DNA of 25,550 nucleotides, from the NCBI RefSeq assembly GCF_016876135.2, contig NZ_JACAOD020000012.1, positions 1 through 25,550 on the forward strand, given 5' to 3'. Shown here one piece after another: positions 9,305 through 16,946 of this stretch (its first letter is position 1; each line of letters begins with the position of its first letter). The DNA comes from Candidatus Phytoplasma meliae. GTDB lineage: Bacteria; Bacillota_I; Bacilli_A; Acholeplasmatales; Acholeplasmataceae. The notes under the pieces are model-generated. The model did no database searches. It was given only the letters and a program-made list of their open reading frames with translations, and was not told where the DNA came from. The position numbers were made by a program, and so were the translations under genes.

Positions 9305-9467
9305 TATGATTTGATGGGAAGAGATTTAATAGATGCTAAATTTTTCCTATAATATTTAAAAGTAATTGCTGATTGGTTTAAGTTGTAAATTGCTTCTTAT
9401 TGTTTGTTTTGGTTGACTAACGAAAGAGTATAAAAAAGAGAAAGTAATTAAACTTTCTCTTGTTTTT
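9305..9467 (+). ncRNA. possible small RNA transcription unit
   Basis: Between the orphan promoter (9288-9298) and a plus-strand terminator with the tail TTGTTTTT there is no ORF longer than about 13 codons. A transcript of some 160 nt is therefore possible. I could not match it to tmRNA, RNase P RNA, SRP RNA or 6S RNA by eye. It lies divergently upstream of the pdh operon. Inference only. Confidence 0.25.
9432..9467. terminator. bidirectional rho-independent terminator
   Basis: Stem GAGAAAGT / ACTTTCTC with a 6-nt loop; runs of A on the left and T on the right allow termination in both directions. Confidence 0.65.
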
Positions 9468-9624
9468 AATATATAAAATAAATTATTTAAAAGAAATGCA
9501 TTTTTTTATTTTTTTTTGTATTGTCAAATGATGAATTTTTGTATATCCTATATTTATACGTTAGTATAATAGTAGTTTATATATATTAATAATAAATAAA
9601 TTAGTATATAATTAATTATTAATA

Positions 9625-9652
9625 TAATATTATATAAAATACTGTCTAAGAC
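9625..9652 (+). repeat. left arm of a distant inverted repeat
   Basis: TAATATTATATAAAATACTG continued by TCTAAGAC is the reverse complement of 17621-17649 apart from a single one-base indel. The pair encloses 8 kb. At the other end the arm overlaps the stop codon of a small gene. Confidence 0.55.
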
Positions 9653-9790
9653 ACTGCCTAAGGGATTTCTTTTTTTGCTACGATTTTGGATGAAAATATT
9701 GGCGGTTATATTTAAGATTTGTTTTAAGATTTGTTCAAGGGGGAAAGGGGGAATAGGAATAGGTAAGAAATTGAAAAGAACAACTATGAA

Positions 9791-9859
9791 CTACAATTAT
9801 ACATCAAAAAAACAAGTTTTACGCTCACATAATCTTTATATCTGAGTGTTTTACTTGTT
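9791..9859 (-). promoter_or_regulatory. hairpin / poly-T / TATAAT module, copy 2
   Basis: Hairpin arms 9811-9827 and 9843-9859, a T-run of 7 on the minus strand, then GATG and TATAAT (plus-strand 9796-9801). The next minus-strand gene start is 760 nt away past a terminator, so it is an orphan. One stem pair is C-G here and T-A in copy 3, a compensatory change. Confidence 0.45.
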
Positions 9860-9914
9860 TTCTTATATTTGTTATTTTAAGGCGATAAATAATTGTAAGA
9901 AAGGGTTGAGAAAA

Positions 9915-9957
9915 TAAAAAAAGATCAACTTAGGGGTTAGAAGTTGATCTTTTTTTA
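9915..9957. terminator. strong rho-independent terminator
   Basis: Stem AAGATCAACTT / AAGTTGATCTT (11 bp) with a 9-nt loop and A/T runs on both sides. It ends the minus-strand gene that stops at 9966. Confidence 0.85.
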
Positions 9958-9965
9958 AGTTATTT

Positions 9966-10811
9966 TTAATTATCTTTGGCATATGTTTGATATAAGTCAA
10001 ATGATATTGATTTAGAAAAAAATTTATTCCAAATTTTAATACTTTTAAATAAATTATGACATTTCCAAAAAGAAGATTTTAAATAATGTACTTTTTGATA
10101 GGCTTTTCTTTTATAAGCTTCTTGTTCCCAATTATTCCTCATGTATTTTGTTCTTAGTATATTTCCTAAAATTTCAGCTCCTTTTAATCCTACTTCCGGA
10201 TGATGAGGGTTTTTAGAATAATCACAAATTTTGATATGTAATAAAAAATGTTCTATTAAATTACAATAAACTAATTGATCTTCTTGTTGATATTTAAAAG
10301 GCAATTTTTTGGCTATTTCAGGTTTAGATAAACCTCTTTCTTGATATTCTTTAACATGATGAATTTGCAATCCTTCTTCTGATCTTTTAATATAAGGGTT
10401 TTCTTTCAAACATGTTTTATCTAAGAAATAATTTCCTTCAGGAATACCATATTTTATATGTAACAAATTTACTATTTGATCATAAGTTAATAATAACATT
10501 TCTTCAATATCGTTTATTTTTTTTCTTTGATATATTTTTTTGGTTAAAATTGAATAAATATTGGTTAAATGTTTTACAATTACTTCTTTTTCTTGGTTGT
10601 TGATTTTAGTAATAATGGAATCTATTTTTTTTAATTCATAATAAATGGCATGATAAAAATGTGTTTTTGGTTTCATTAAATCACGAATTTGTTGTGATAG
10701 TTGTTGAATTTGTTTGCTTGCGTTTGATTTATTTTTATGTATTATAATTGATATAAGGGATGCAATTAAAATAATGCAAATGGTTATTATTAAATATATG
10801 TTTTGAGGCAT
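9966..10811 (-). CDS. membrane-anchored protein with HNH-nuclease-like motif
   Basis: 281 residues. Residues 4-24 form one membrane span; a charged helical linker (30-110) follows. Residues 148-195 hold the pattern LQIHHVKEYQERGLS ... LVYCNLIEHFLLHIKI, that is His151-His152, Asn184, His188 and His192. This resembles the two halves of HNH-type nuclease folds in which 'HHI' is followed by 'LvyaNliEHlllH'. The C-terminal 70 residues are basic and aromatic. Phytoplasmas have no cell wall and only one membrane, so the domain faces either the cytosol or the host depending on topology, which I cannot fix. The ATG at 10811 follows AGAAAGAAG. It may be transcribed from the module at 10992-11068. Nuclease activity is inferred, not shown. 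Confidence 0.7.
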   Translation of the reverse strand: MPQNIYLIITICIILIASLISIIIHKNKSNASKQIQQLSQQIRDLMKPKTHFYHAIYYELKKIDSIITKINNQEKEVIVKHLTNIYSILTKKIYQRKKINDIEEMLLLTYDQIVNLLHIKYGIPEGNYFLDKTCLKENPYIKRSEEGLQIHHVKEYQERGLSKPEIAKKLPFKYQQEDQLVYCNLIEHFLLHIKICDYSKNPHHPEVGLKGAEILGNILRTKYMRNNWEQEAYKRKAYQKVHYLKSSFWKCHNLFKSIKIWNKFFSKSISFDLYQTYAKDN

Positions 10812-10991
10812 GTATTATTCTTCTTTCTATGGGTGATCTATGGGTAATTAAGTGCTTTTTAATTTCTTTTATCCTAATTATTAATAATATTTTTTCTATA
10901 TCAATAGCTTTTTGCTATTGTAACTTAACTCCTTTCTTCTTATCAATATTAATGTGTGAATAACTATTAATTACTATTGCAAATAGTTATT

Positions 10992-11068
10992 ATTATAATT
11001 ATACACCAAAAAAAAAAAAAACAAGTTTTATGCTCATATAATCTTGATATCTGAGTATTTTACTTGTT
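10992..11068 (-). promoter_or_regulatory. hairpin / poly-T / TATAAT module, copy 3
   Basis: Arms 11020-11036 and 11052-11068 form a stem with outer AACAAGT/ACTTGTT and inner TGAG pairs. On the minus strand it runs into 14 T, GGTG and two overlapping TATAAT hexamers (plus-strand 10992-10997 and 10998-11003). It can act as terminator of the upstream gene, promoter of the 281-residue gene (leader about 180 nt), or both. Confidence 0.5.
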
Positions 11069-11095
11069 ATTTTACCATAAATTTATCTTATTATA

Positions 11096-11136
11096 ATAAA
11101 AAACTATTTATGAGAACAAAACTCATAAATAGTTTG
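11096..11136 (-). terminator. strong rho-independent terminator
   Basis: 14-bp perfect stem AAACTATTTATGAG / CTCATAAATAGTTT, loop 7 nt, with a T-rich tail on the minus strand. It ends the gene that stops at 11158. Confidence 0.85.
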
Positions 11137-11157
11137 ATAAAGTGATTTAATGATAGA

Positions 11158-11736
11158 TTAAGAAGCTGGCCACCAAAGAGATCTTAAGGTGTTAAGAGCT
11201 AAAGAAGATATTGTGTTTAATGATGTAATTTTTTCATAAACAGTGCTATATTCACTATAATTAGGATCATTTTTGGTTAAGGCAACAGCTTGTTTTAAGA
11301 TGTTAGTAATAGCATCTTGTGTTATTTGTTTCATCCATTCTGCATCATATTGGTGTTTAGTATAGTTATCAATTTGACAGTCTTCCCAATGGTCTATATC
11401 TAAAACCTCTTCATGTAATTTATTCATATAACCGTTAATAAGGTGTCTTTGTTCAGTTGAAGGGAGCGCTTGCAGTAATTGTTTTTTTAATTCATAAGCA
11501 GTTTTGGATATTCCTAATGTAACTTTTTCTTTTAAAGAATTCACATCTTCTGAAACAAGTTCATAATATGTTGTACTAGAAGCTTTTAAAGTTTTTGATT
11601 GGTTGTGATCAGATTGTTCATCATTTTGTAATGCAAAAACCTTGTTAGTGGTTATCGCGCTTAAACAAGATGCAAACAATAAAGCAATTAATACCAAGCA
11701 TTTTAAATAATTATTTTTAGTTAAATTTTTTAACAA
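11158..11736 (-). CDS. secreted protein of unknown function, TTG start
   Basis: 192 residues. The N-terminus has Lys/Asn residues, a hydrophobic core (CLVLIALLFASCLSAITT) and a likely signal peptidase site after KVFA at about residue 36. The mature part is hydrophilic and mostly helical, with an acidic middle and a C-terminal SLWWPAS. A cysteine in the signal core is not in a convincing lipobox, so a free secreted protein is more likely than a lipoprotein. No in-frame ATG lies near the signal peptide; a TTG at 11734-11736 is preceded by AGGAGG at 9 nt, the strongest ribosome binding site in this region, so TTG is the start. Monocistronic, with its own terminator. As phytoplasmas live inside plant and insect cells, exported proteins are effector candidates. 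No family recognised. Confidence 0.75.
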   Translation of the reverse strand: MLKNLTKNNYLKCLVLIALLFASCLSAITTNKVFALQNDEQSDHNQSKTLKASSTTYYELVSEDVNSLKEKVTLGISKTAYELKKQLLQALPSTEQRHLINGYMNKLHEEVLDIDHWEDCQIDNYTKHQYDAEWMKQITQDAITNILKQAVALTKNDPNYSEYSTVYEKITSLNTISSLALNTLRSLWWPAS

Positions 11737-11907
11737 TTATTTAAACCTCCTATTTTAAAAATTCTATACAGCATTCTTTTTTTCATGCAATTCTATTATA
11801 TCATCTTTTGCTTAAAGTAATTATTAAATGTCTGTTTTTTTATTTGATAAAGACAGCAAAAATATGGTCTTGTCATGGTCTTGTTATATTAAATACTCTC
11901 TATTTTA

Positions 11908-11916
11908 TGTTATAAT
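11908..11916 (+). promoter_or_regulatory. extended -10 promoter of the intron-split gene
   Basis: TTATGTTATAAT contains a perfect extended -10 (TG at 11908, TATAAT at 11911-11916). It lies 139 nt before the ATG at 12055. The same TATGTTATAAT occurs before the two Panacea genes at 19297 and 20644. Confidence 0.5.
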
Positions 11917-12054
11917 TGCAATTGGAATGATTAGATAATGATAATTTTATTAGATATGGGATGATGTTTTGGCTTTTCATTCTTTTATTTCAAGTATTTC
12001 AAGGTTTTCTTGGAAATAATTTTTAAAAGGAAAGTAGGTGTTTTTTTAAAATAT

Positions 12055-12342
12055 ATGGTAAAAAATAAAAATCATATTATCATTTTGATATTATTAGGGT
12101 TTTTATTTATTTTTCTTTTTGGTAAACATCATATTATTTTTGCTTCTGAACAAGACGAAGATATGGAAAAAACAATAACTTTAATTTTAAATAAAGAAAA
12201 TCAAACAGAAGAAATCAAATATAAATGCGAAAAAATGTTAAAAGACATGAAAGAGATTAAAGATAACTTGAAAAATATGGCAACAACTCATCAAAGAGAA
12301 GTAACAAAAACTTTACAAGACGAAGATCAAAAAATTGTAAAC
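12055..12342 (+). CDS. 5' exon of a membrane/coiled-coil protein gene split by a group II intron
   Basis: 96 codons from the ATG at 12055; an in-frame TTG at 12010 is less likely. Residues 8-30 are hydrophobic with a possible cleavage site after IIFA, so the protein is exported or anchored. A charged helical stretch follows (EDMEKTITLILNKENQTEEI, then KCEKMLKDMKEIKDNLKNM), typical of a coiled coil. Without splicing the frame would run into intron sequence and stop at 12372. With splicing at 12342/12343 it joins the exon at 13290 in frame. The last 12 bases, AAAATTGTAAAC, match the predicted intron binding sites. AAAAGGAAAG upstream is rather far (14 nt or more) from the ATG. Function unknown. 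Confidence 0.65.
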
Positions 12343-13289
12343 GGGCGACAAAGAGGCCAAATTATCGAGTAATTTAACCAATTACAACTGTTGTGGTAAT
12401 GCAGTACAACCTTTTTTCGGTCTAGCAGACGAAAGAATGTCTAGATTAAAGCAGAAAAAAAACGCAAAAAACTAAAAAAAAGCTACTAATTTAGTGTTTT
12501 TGCTAGTTGAAAAATAGTCATGGATAAACTTTGAAAGAAGTCTAAGGGAATTAAGGATAGCTTTTAAAAGCTTGCGGTGAGTAGCTAAAACCGTAATTTT
12601 AGGGCGTTTTATACATTGTTTACGTGTATAAAAATTACCATCATAGCAAAAGATTATGATATATTACCTAAAATATCACCTCTCTTTTTAATAATAGCTT
12701 TATTTTGAGGTTTCTCGCCTAAAACTATTGATAGGTAGATAATTTGAGTAACTTGTATCCTCCTAAAAGTATCTAGTATTTACTTGCTTTTTGAATTTAA
12801 AAAAACTAGAAAAACCATTTTTATAGATTATGGGACTCAAGGAGAAAGCAAAATCATAGTAGTCGTGAGATATTCAAAGATTAAGTTGGAATACTTAATT
12901 GAACTGACTCACTTAAGAGCTTGGGAAAGCCAAGTACAAGGCGAAAGAAAAAATATATTATATATCATTTTTTCATATTTTTTTATTCATTTGATCATCT
13001 CATATAAATTATTAATAAGTAGTATCAAACAAATCTAATTACTTTTTAAATATTATTTTTTATTATTGACTTATTATTGACCAACTATTAGATAAAAATT
13101 ATGAAAAACATGATTAATGCATGGCTTTATAATGCTTTAATTATTTATTTTTTCATGTCTATATTATCAATATTTAATGATTGTATTAATTAATATATAA
13201 ACGCCGTATGCTTGGAAACTTGCTTGTACGGTGTTGTGTGAGGCTCAGAAAAACCCAGTTTAAAACTGTAAGCGTTCTGTTTCTATCAC
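12343..13289 (+). mobile_element. group II intron lacking its reverse-transcriptase ORF
   Basis: The 947-nt element starts GGGCGACAAAGAGG (canonical start GUGYG, here with G at position 2). Its domain I text resembles bacterial group II introns (GGTCTAGCAGACGAAAGAAT; AAGCTTGCGGTGAGTAGCT). EBS2 AATTTT (12595-12600) pairs with IBS2 AAAATT (12331-12336). EBS1 GTTTAC (12618-12623) sits in the loop of a TTTTATACA/TGTATAAAA hairpin and pairs with IBS1 GTAAAC (12337-12342). Domain V is 13201-13234: ACGCCGTA pairs with TACGGTGT around a GGAAAC-containing loop, catalytic triad CGC. Domain VI lies at 13246-13279 (CAGAA/TTCTG outer stem) and the intron ends in AC. Domain IV (about 12960-13200) is AT-rich and has no maturase ORF, so mobility and maturase must come from elsewhere. 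Confidence 0.85.
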
Positions 13290-13856
13290 GATGATATTTC
13301 AAAAATAAAAGATTTAAAAAACAATGCTCAAATACAAAGTAATAAAAACCTTTTAGACGAAATTAAACAATATTTAGAAGATATCAGAAATGAAATAACA
13401 AACCTTTCTTTTTATCTTGAAGAATTAACTCAAAAAAATAGTCCTAATTTTAATCAAGTAGTTTTATACTGTAAAAAATGGGTAGCAACTTTTAAGTTGA
13501 TTTATGAAAATATAGATATTTTGAAACGCAAAAATAACCAAATAACAGAACCAGCTGCTCAATTTCCTAATACAGATCTTGGTGAGTCATTAAAAATAAA
13601 AATGGATACAGTAGACACCCTTTTAACAAGAACACTCAACTTAAATGATACCATATCAAAGATAGATGAATTAAAGATTGAATATAATACTTTCGCCAGT
13701 GAACATCATCTAAATCCTACTAATCCTTCATCTTCTGCGCAAACCAATTTAATTTTATTTTCTTGGATTTTTGGTATTTTATTTGTCTTGATATTATTAA
13801 TATTGCTAATTATTATTTTTAGCAAACATACAAGAAAGTACACTAGAAAAAGATAG
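13290..13856 (+). CDS. 3' exon of the intron-split membrane/coiled-coil protein
   Basis: 189 codons including the stop, open from the exact intron end (GATGATATTTCA...). It has no start codon with a ribosome binding site; a TTG at 13497 would need one and has none. Residues continue the coiled-coil character of the 5' exon (DDISKIKDLKNNAQ, QIQSNKNLLDEIKQYLEDI), then a mixed region, and end with a strong membrane span (LILFSWIFGILFVLILLILL) and a basic tail KHTRKYTRKR. The spliced product would have 284 residues: signal or anchor, long coiled coil, C-terminal membrane anchor with basic tail. The stop TAG lies inside the terminator stem. Function unknown; such a layout fits a surface protein. 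Confidence 0.65.
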   Translation, partial: DDISKIKDLKNNAQIQSNKNLLDEIKQYLEDIRNEITNLSFYLEELTQKNSPNFNQVVLYCKKWVATFKLIYENIDILKRKNNQITEPAAQFPNTDLGESLKIKMDTVDTLLTRTLNLNDTISKIDELKIEYNTFASEHHLNPTNPSSSAQTNLILFSWIFGILFVLILLILLIIIFSKHTRKYTRKR

Positions 13857-13877
13857 CCTTTAAGGTTATCTTTTTTC
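13849..13877 (+). terminator. rho-independent terminator
   Basis: Stem AAAGATAGCCTT / AAGGTTATCTTT with one G-T pair, followed by TTTTTTC. It begins inside the last codons of the preceding gene. Confidence 0.8.
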
Positions 13878-13942
13878 TTTTTTGGTAATTTTTTAAACAT
13901 GGGCTAAGAATTAGTAAAAATCAAATATCTATTTTTATTTTC

Positions 13943-13973
13943 TTGCTATAAACTATTTCTCATATGTTATACT
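13943..13973 (+). promoter_or_regulatory. pepA: probable pepA promoter
   Basis: TTGCTA (13943-13948), a 19-nt spacer, and TGTTATACT with an extended -10 (TATACT 13968-13973). The leader to pepA would be about 260 nt, AT-rich, with short direct repeats (ATTTCAAATA units near 14175-14200). Confidence 0.4.
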
Positions 13974-14240
13974 AAGAATAATTAATAAATTAAATAAGAT
14001 AAATTATTAATTGTTACAAATTAATTCTTGCTTTGTTAGTGTTAGTACTATTTAGTAAGAATTAACTTTTTTCCCCTTCCTTCCTTATATTTTAAGCATT
14101 ATCATCTATGAAAGAATATATATTTATTTATATACTTGCTTTCTTGTCTACTTATGTCTACTTATCTATTTTACTATTTCAAATAATTTCAAATAATTTC
14201 AAAAATTAAAAAATCATCACATATCAGGGGTATTAAAAAT

Positions 14241-15746
14241 ATGAAAATTTCTTTTATAACAAAATTAGAACAGTCTAATGGCATTAATGCTGCCATCCTT
14301 TTACAAGTTCAAAAGGAAGATCAACTATTTGGTTTAGAAACGGTCGATCCTAAAAATATTATTAAAAAAAGTTATGCAGTTGAAAATTTTGAAGGCGCTT
14401 GGGGTTCGAAAATTAAATTATTATCTTTGGAAGGATCTCCTTATTCTTGTGTAACAGTGTTAGGTTTGGGGAAAAAGGAAGAAATAACTAATGAAAATTG
14501 GCTTAAAATAGGTGGCCTTTGTTATGCTACTATTAAAACAAATAAAAAAGTAGTTATTTTTACTGATGCTTTAGGTGTTAGCGTGACAGAAACTCAAATT
14601 ATGAATTTAGTTTTGGGTGTTTTATTAAAAAGTTATTCCTTTGATCGTTATCACACTTATCAAAAAGCAAATACTCGCACAAATGCAATAGCAAATAGTG
14701 ATTTAGAAGTGACAGTTGTAACTCAAAAAGCTGATGCTTGTCAAAAACATATGCAAGAGACTAAAGCTATTTCTGAAGGGGTTAATTTATCAAAAGAATT
14801 AATTAATGAACCAGCTAATGTGTTAGGAACCCAAGAATTTGTTCAAAGAATTAAAGAATTAGAAGCAATGGGAATTGAAGTTGAAGTTTTAGAGACGCCA
14901 CAATTAAAACAATTAAAAATGAATGCTTTATTAGCGGTGGCTCAAGGTTCTGCTAGACCTCCTTATTTAGTAGTGATGAAATGGAAAGGTGATCCAAATA
15001 GCAAAGAAAGTCAACCATTATCTATTGTTGGTAAAGGGGTAGTTTTTGATTCTGGAGGAATTTCTATTAAACCTTCCTTGAAAATGCAAGATATGAAAAG
15101 CGATATGGGAGGGGCTGCAGTTGTTGTTGGTTTAATGCGTGCTTTGGCAACTAGAAAAGCCAAAGTTAACGTTGTTGGAGTTATAGGTTTAGTTGAAAAT
15201 ATGGTGAGCTCCAAAGCTCAACGACCTGGTGATATTGTTACTTCCATGTCTGGTCAAACTATTGAAGTGGTTAACACTGATGCTGAGGGTAGAATGGTTT
15301 TGTGTGATGCTTTATGGTATTGTAAAACTGTTATTAAACCTCAATTGATTGTTGATTTAGCTACTTTAACCGGCGCTATTCAAGTCGCTTTGGGAAAAGA
15401 ATATGCTGGTCTTTTTGCTAATAATGATAATTTAGCCCAACAATTAATTCAATCAGGTAAAAATACATCAGAAAAAGTTTGGCAATTACCTTTAGATAAA
15501 AAATATGACAAGTTAATTAATAGTCAATTTGCTGATATGACTAATTCAGCCGGTGGCGGTGCAGGTTCTATTACTGCAGCTCAATTTTTAAAACGTTTTG
15601 TAGGCGACCTTATTCCTTGGGCACATATTGATATTGCAGGAGTTTGTTTGCAACCAAAAAATGAATTTAATAATTCTTGGGCTTCAGGATTTGGTGTACG
15701 TTTATTAAATGATTTAATTAAAACTTATTATGAAAAAAATGATTAA
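14241..15746 (+). CDS. pepA: leucyl aminopeptidase (M17 family)
   Basis: 501 residues, full length. Cytosolic hexameric enzyme using two metal ions to remove N-terminal residues from peptides; for an organism living on imported peptides this is a supply of amino acids. The N-terminal domain is diverged as usual. The catalytic domain shows VGKGVVFDSGGISIKPS (about 263-279, metal ligands Lys and Asp), MKSDMGGAA (third Asp and nearby), NTDAEGRMVL (about 345-354, signature with Asp and Glu ligands and the catalytic Arg), and WPLP-like WQLPL. AGGGG lies 10 nt before the ATG at 14241. Monocistronic, with a terminator at 15879. Confidence 0.96.
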   Translation: MKISFITKLEQSNGINAAILLQVQKEDQLFGLETVDPKNIIKKSYAVENFEGAWGSKIKLLSLEGSPYSCVTVLGLGKKEEITNENWLKIGGLCYATIKTNKKVVIFTDALGVSVTETQIMNLVLGVLLKSYSFDRYHTYQKANTRTNAIANSDLEVTVVTQKADACQKHMQETKAISEGVNLSKELINEPANVLGTQEFVQRIKELEAMGIEVEVLETPQLKQLKMNALLAVAQGSARPPYLVVMKWKGDPNSKESQPLSIVGKGVVFDSGGISIKPSLKMQDMKSDMGGAAVVVGLMRALATRKAKVNVVGVIGLVENMVSSKAQRPGDIVTSMSGQTIEVVNTDAEGRMVLCDALWYCKTVIKPQLIVDLATLTGAIQVALGKEYAGLFANNDNLAQQLIQSGKNTSEKVWQLPLDKKYDKLINSQFADMTNSAGGGAGSITAAQFLKRFVGDLIPWAHIDIAGVCLQPKNEFNNSWASGFGVRLLNDLIKTYYEKND

Positions 15747-15878
15747 TCATATATATTAATTTATTTGTATTTAATATAAAAGCCCTTTTTATGGAGGGAC
15801 TTATGTTTATGATGATATTATTTATTACAATGCTCAACAATATATCTAACTATACTTTAAAAAACCTTTTTTCTATAT

Positions 15879-15907
15879 AAAGACTAACTTTTTAGTTAGT
15901 CTTTTTT
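15879..15907 (+). terminator. rho-independent terminator after pepA
   Basis: Stem AAAGACTAACT / AGTTAGTCTTT, 4-nt loop, followed by T residues. The stem core is the same as in the terminators at 4203 and 17266, which is a recurring sequence in this genome. Confidence 0.8.
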
Positions 15908-15918
15908 CGATATTAACA

Positions 15919-16086
15919 CGCACTTAGACCAAAAAGTTGGACTTTTGAAAAAATGTTTTTTTGGTTCAAGTTTAGTGTCTTTGAAAAGGACAAATTAAAA
16001 GAAAAGTTTTTTTGGCTTCCTACTCTATATGTTAGCCGAAAAAGTTGAAATCACCTAGTTTGAGTTTTTTGGCTTCCTACTCTATA
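15919..16086 (+). repeat. dispersed repeat, copy A (IS-end-like block plus short tandem part)
   Basis: Bases 15919-16006 match 22866-22953 at 87 of 88 positions. The block opens CGCACTTAGACCAAAAAGTT GGAC, which resembles the terminal repeats of IS150-type elements. One full unit (15998-16061) and one partial unit (16062-16086) of the tandem array seen at 22945 follow, in diverged form. No gene lies here; the spacer from 15747 to 16262 otherwise holds only terminators. Confidence 0.7.
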
Positions 16087-16206
16087 CCATCTTGTCCCAA
16101 TCATAAATGACAACAACATTAGTGATTGAAAAAACAATAATAGGATATCTTTAAAAATAGAAATAAAATAGTAATTAAGATAATCAACAATCAAATATAT
16201 TATAAT

Positions 16207-16234
16207 AAAAAAGAAGCTTTGGTTAACTTCTTTT
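16207..16234 (-). terminator. rho-independent terminator
   Basis: Minus strand: AAAAGAAG / CTTCTTTT stem around a 10-nt loop, then T-rich. It follows the gene that stops at 16263. Confidence 0.65.
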
Positions 16235-16262
16235 GTTTTAAATTTTTTTATGTAATAACAGG

Positions 16263-16946
16263 TTATACAATAACAGGAAACATATCAAATATTTCGTTTT
16301 GTCTTAATGATTCTATTTGTAAACCAGTTAAAGTCTTTTGTTGTTTTAATTCTTTGATAATTTGATTTAATAAGTTTTGATGCTTTTTTAACATTGCTAA
16401 AACTTTATAAGAACATTCGTCAATAATAACTTGATAATCTGTATCAGGGTGATATTGATTTTGCCATTGTTGTGCGTATTTTTGAGCTTTAATGAAATCA
16501 TTGGCATCAGTTTCATCACATACTTCCCCATTGCATATTATTTCTTCAGCTAATTTACCAGCTAAACAAGTCATAATTCTTTCTTTTATTTGTTCTTCAT
16601 TGGGAGATTTTACTATATTTAATACGGTTTTTCCTAAAGTTGATTGATTAGGGATAATGGTTACATAATCAATTGTATGTGTGTTAGGGGTTAATAAAGC
16701 AATTAAAGCATGTCCTGCCTCATGGCAAGGGATGCTAGAATTAATAATATACTGTTCCCATTTATCTTGTAATTGAAAATGTTCCAAATTTACACGAGGT
16801 TCAATTAATACTCTACTAAATTCTTGATTTTCAATTTTTAATCGATTAGTTGGGTTAGCTGAAACAATATGATTGGGTTCACTTAATATTGGAATTGTTA
16901 AAGTAATTAATAAACAAAAGGTTTTCCAATAGTATTTTTTTAACAT
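16263..16946 (-). CDS. secreted stand-alone M41 (FtsH-type) zinc peptidase domain
   Basis: 227 residues. Residues 1-30 look like a signal peptide or anchor (KKYYWKTFCLLITLTIPILS ... IVSA). Residues 70-220 match the M41 peptidase half of FtsH: zinc-binding HEAGH at 75-79, LAGKLAEEII in place of 'GGRAAEEI', and Asp150 in ETDANDFIKA, the position of the third zinc ligand ('asnDi..a'). The C-terminal LTGLQIESL corresponds to the last FtsH helices. No AAA+ domain is present, so it cannot unfold substrates like FtsH and, with its leader, probably acts outside the cytosol. Extra cysteines (138, 143) are unusual for FtsH. The ATG at 16944-16946 has no clear ribosome binding site. Monocistronic, terminator at 16207. 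Confidence 0.75.
   Translation of the reverse strand: MLKKYYWKTFCLLITLTIPILSEPNHIVSANPTNRLKIENQEFSRVLIEPRVNLEHFQLQDKWEQYIINSSIPCHEAGHALIALLTPNTHTIDYVTIIPNQSTLGKTVLNIVKSPNEEQIKERIMTCLAGKLAEEIICNGEVCDETDANDFIKAQKYAQQWQNQYHPDTDYQVIIDECSYKVLAMLKKHQNLLNQIIKELKQQKTLTGLQIESLRQNEIFDMFPVIV

Larger units (their letters stand above)
9468..9914. other. gene-free stretch with relics
   Basis: No supported gene in about 450 nt. It holds an AT-only segment (9540-9640), the left arm of an inverted repeat (9625-9652), a G-run-rich piece near 9737-9755, and copy 2 of the poly-T promoter module (9791-9859) which now has no gene behind it. It probably marks a lost minus-strand gene. Confidence 0.5.

Noticed and set aside
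10412..10603. Plus-strand ORF opposite the HNH-like gene
   Set aside because: Antisense shadow with no start signals.
12784..13038. 84-codon plus-strand ORF
   Set aside because: It lies inside the group II intron (domains II-IV) and has no protein-like features or maturase motifs.
13497..13856. Independent gene starting at TTG 13497
   Set aside because: The frame is open up to the exact intron border at 13290 and no ribosome binding site precedes the TTG; a 3' exon explains it better.
13706..13900. Minus-strand ORF opposite the 3' exon
   Set aside because: Shadow of the membrane-span codons of the plus-strand gene; no ribosome binding site.
15011..15214. Minus-strand ORF inside pepA
   Set aside because: Antisense of the conserved catalytic domain.
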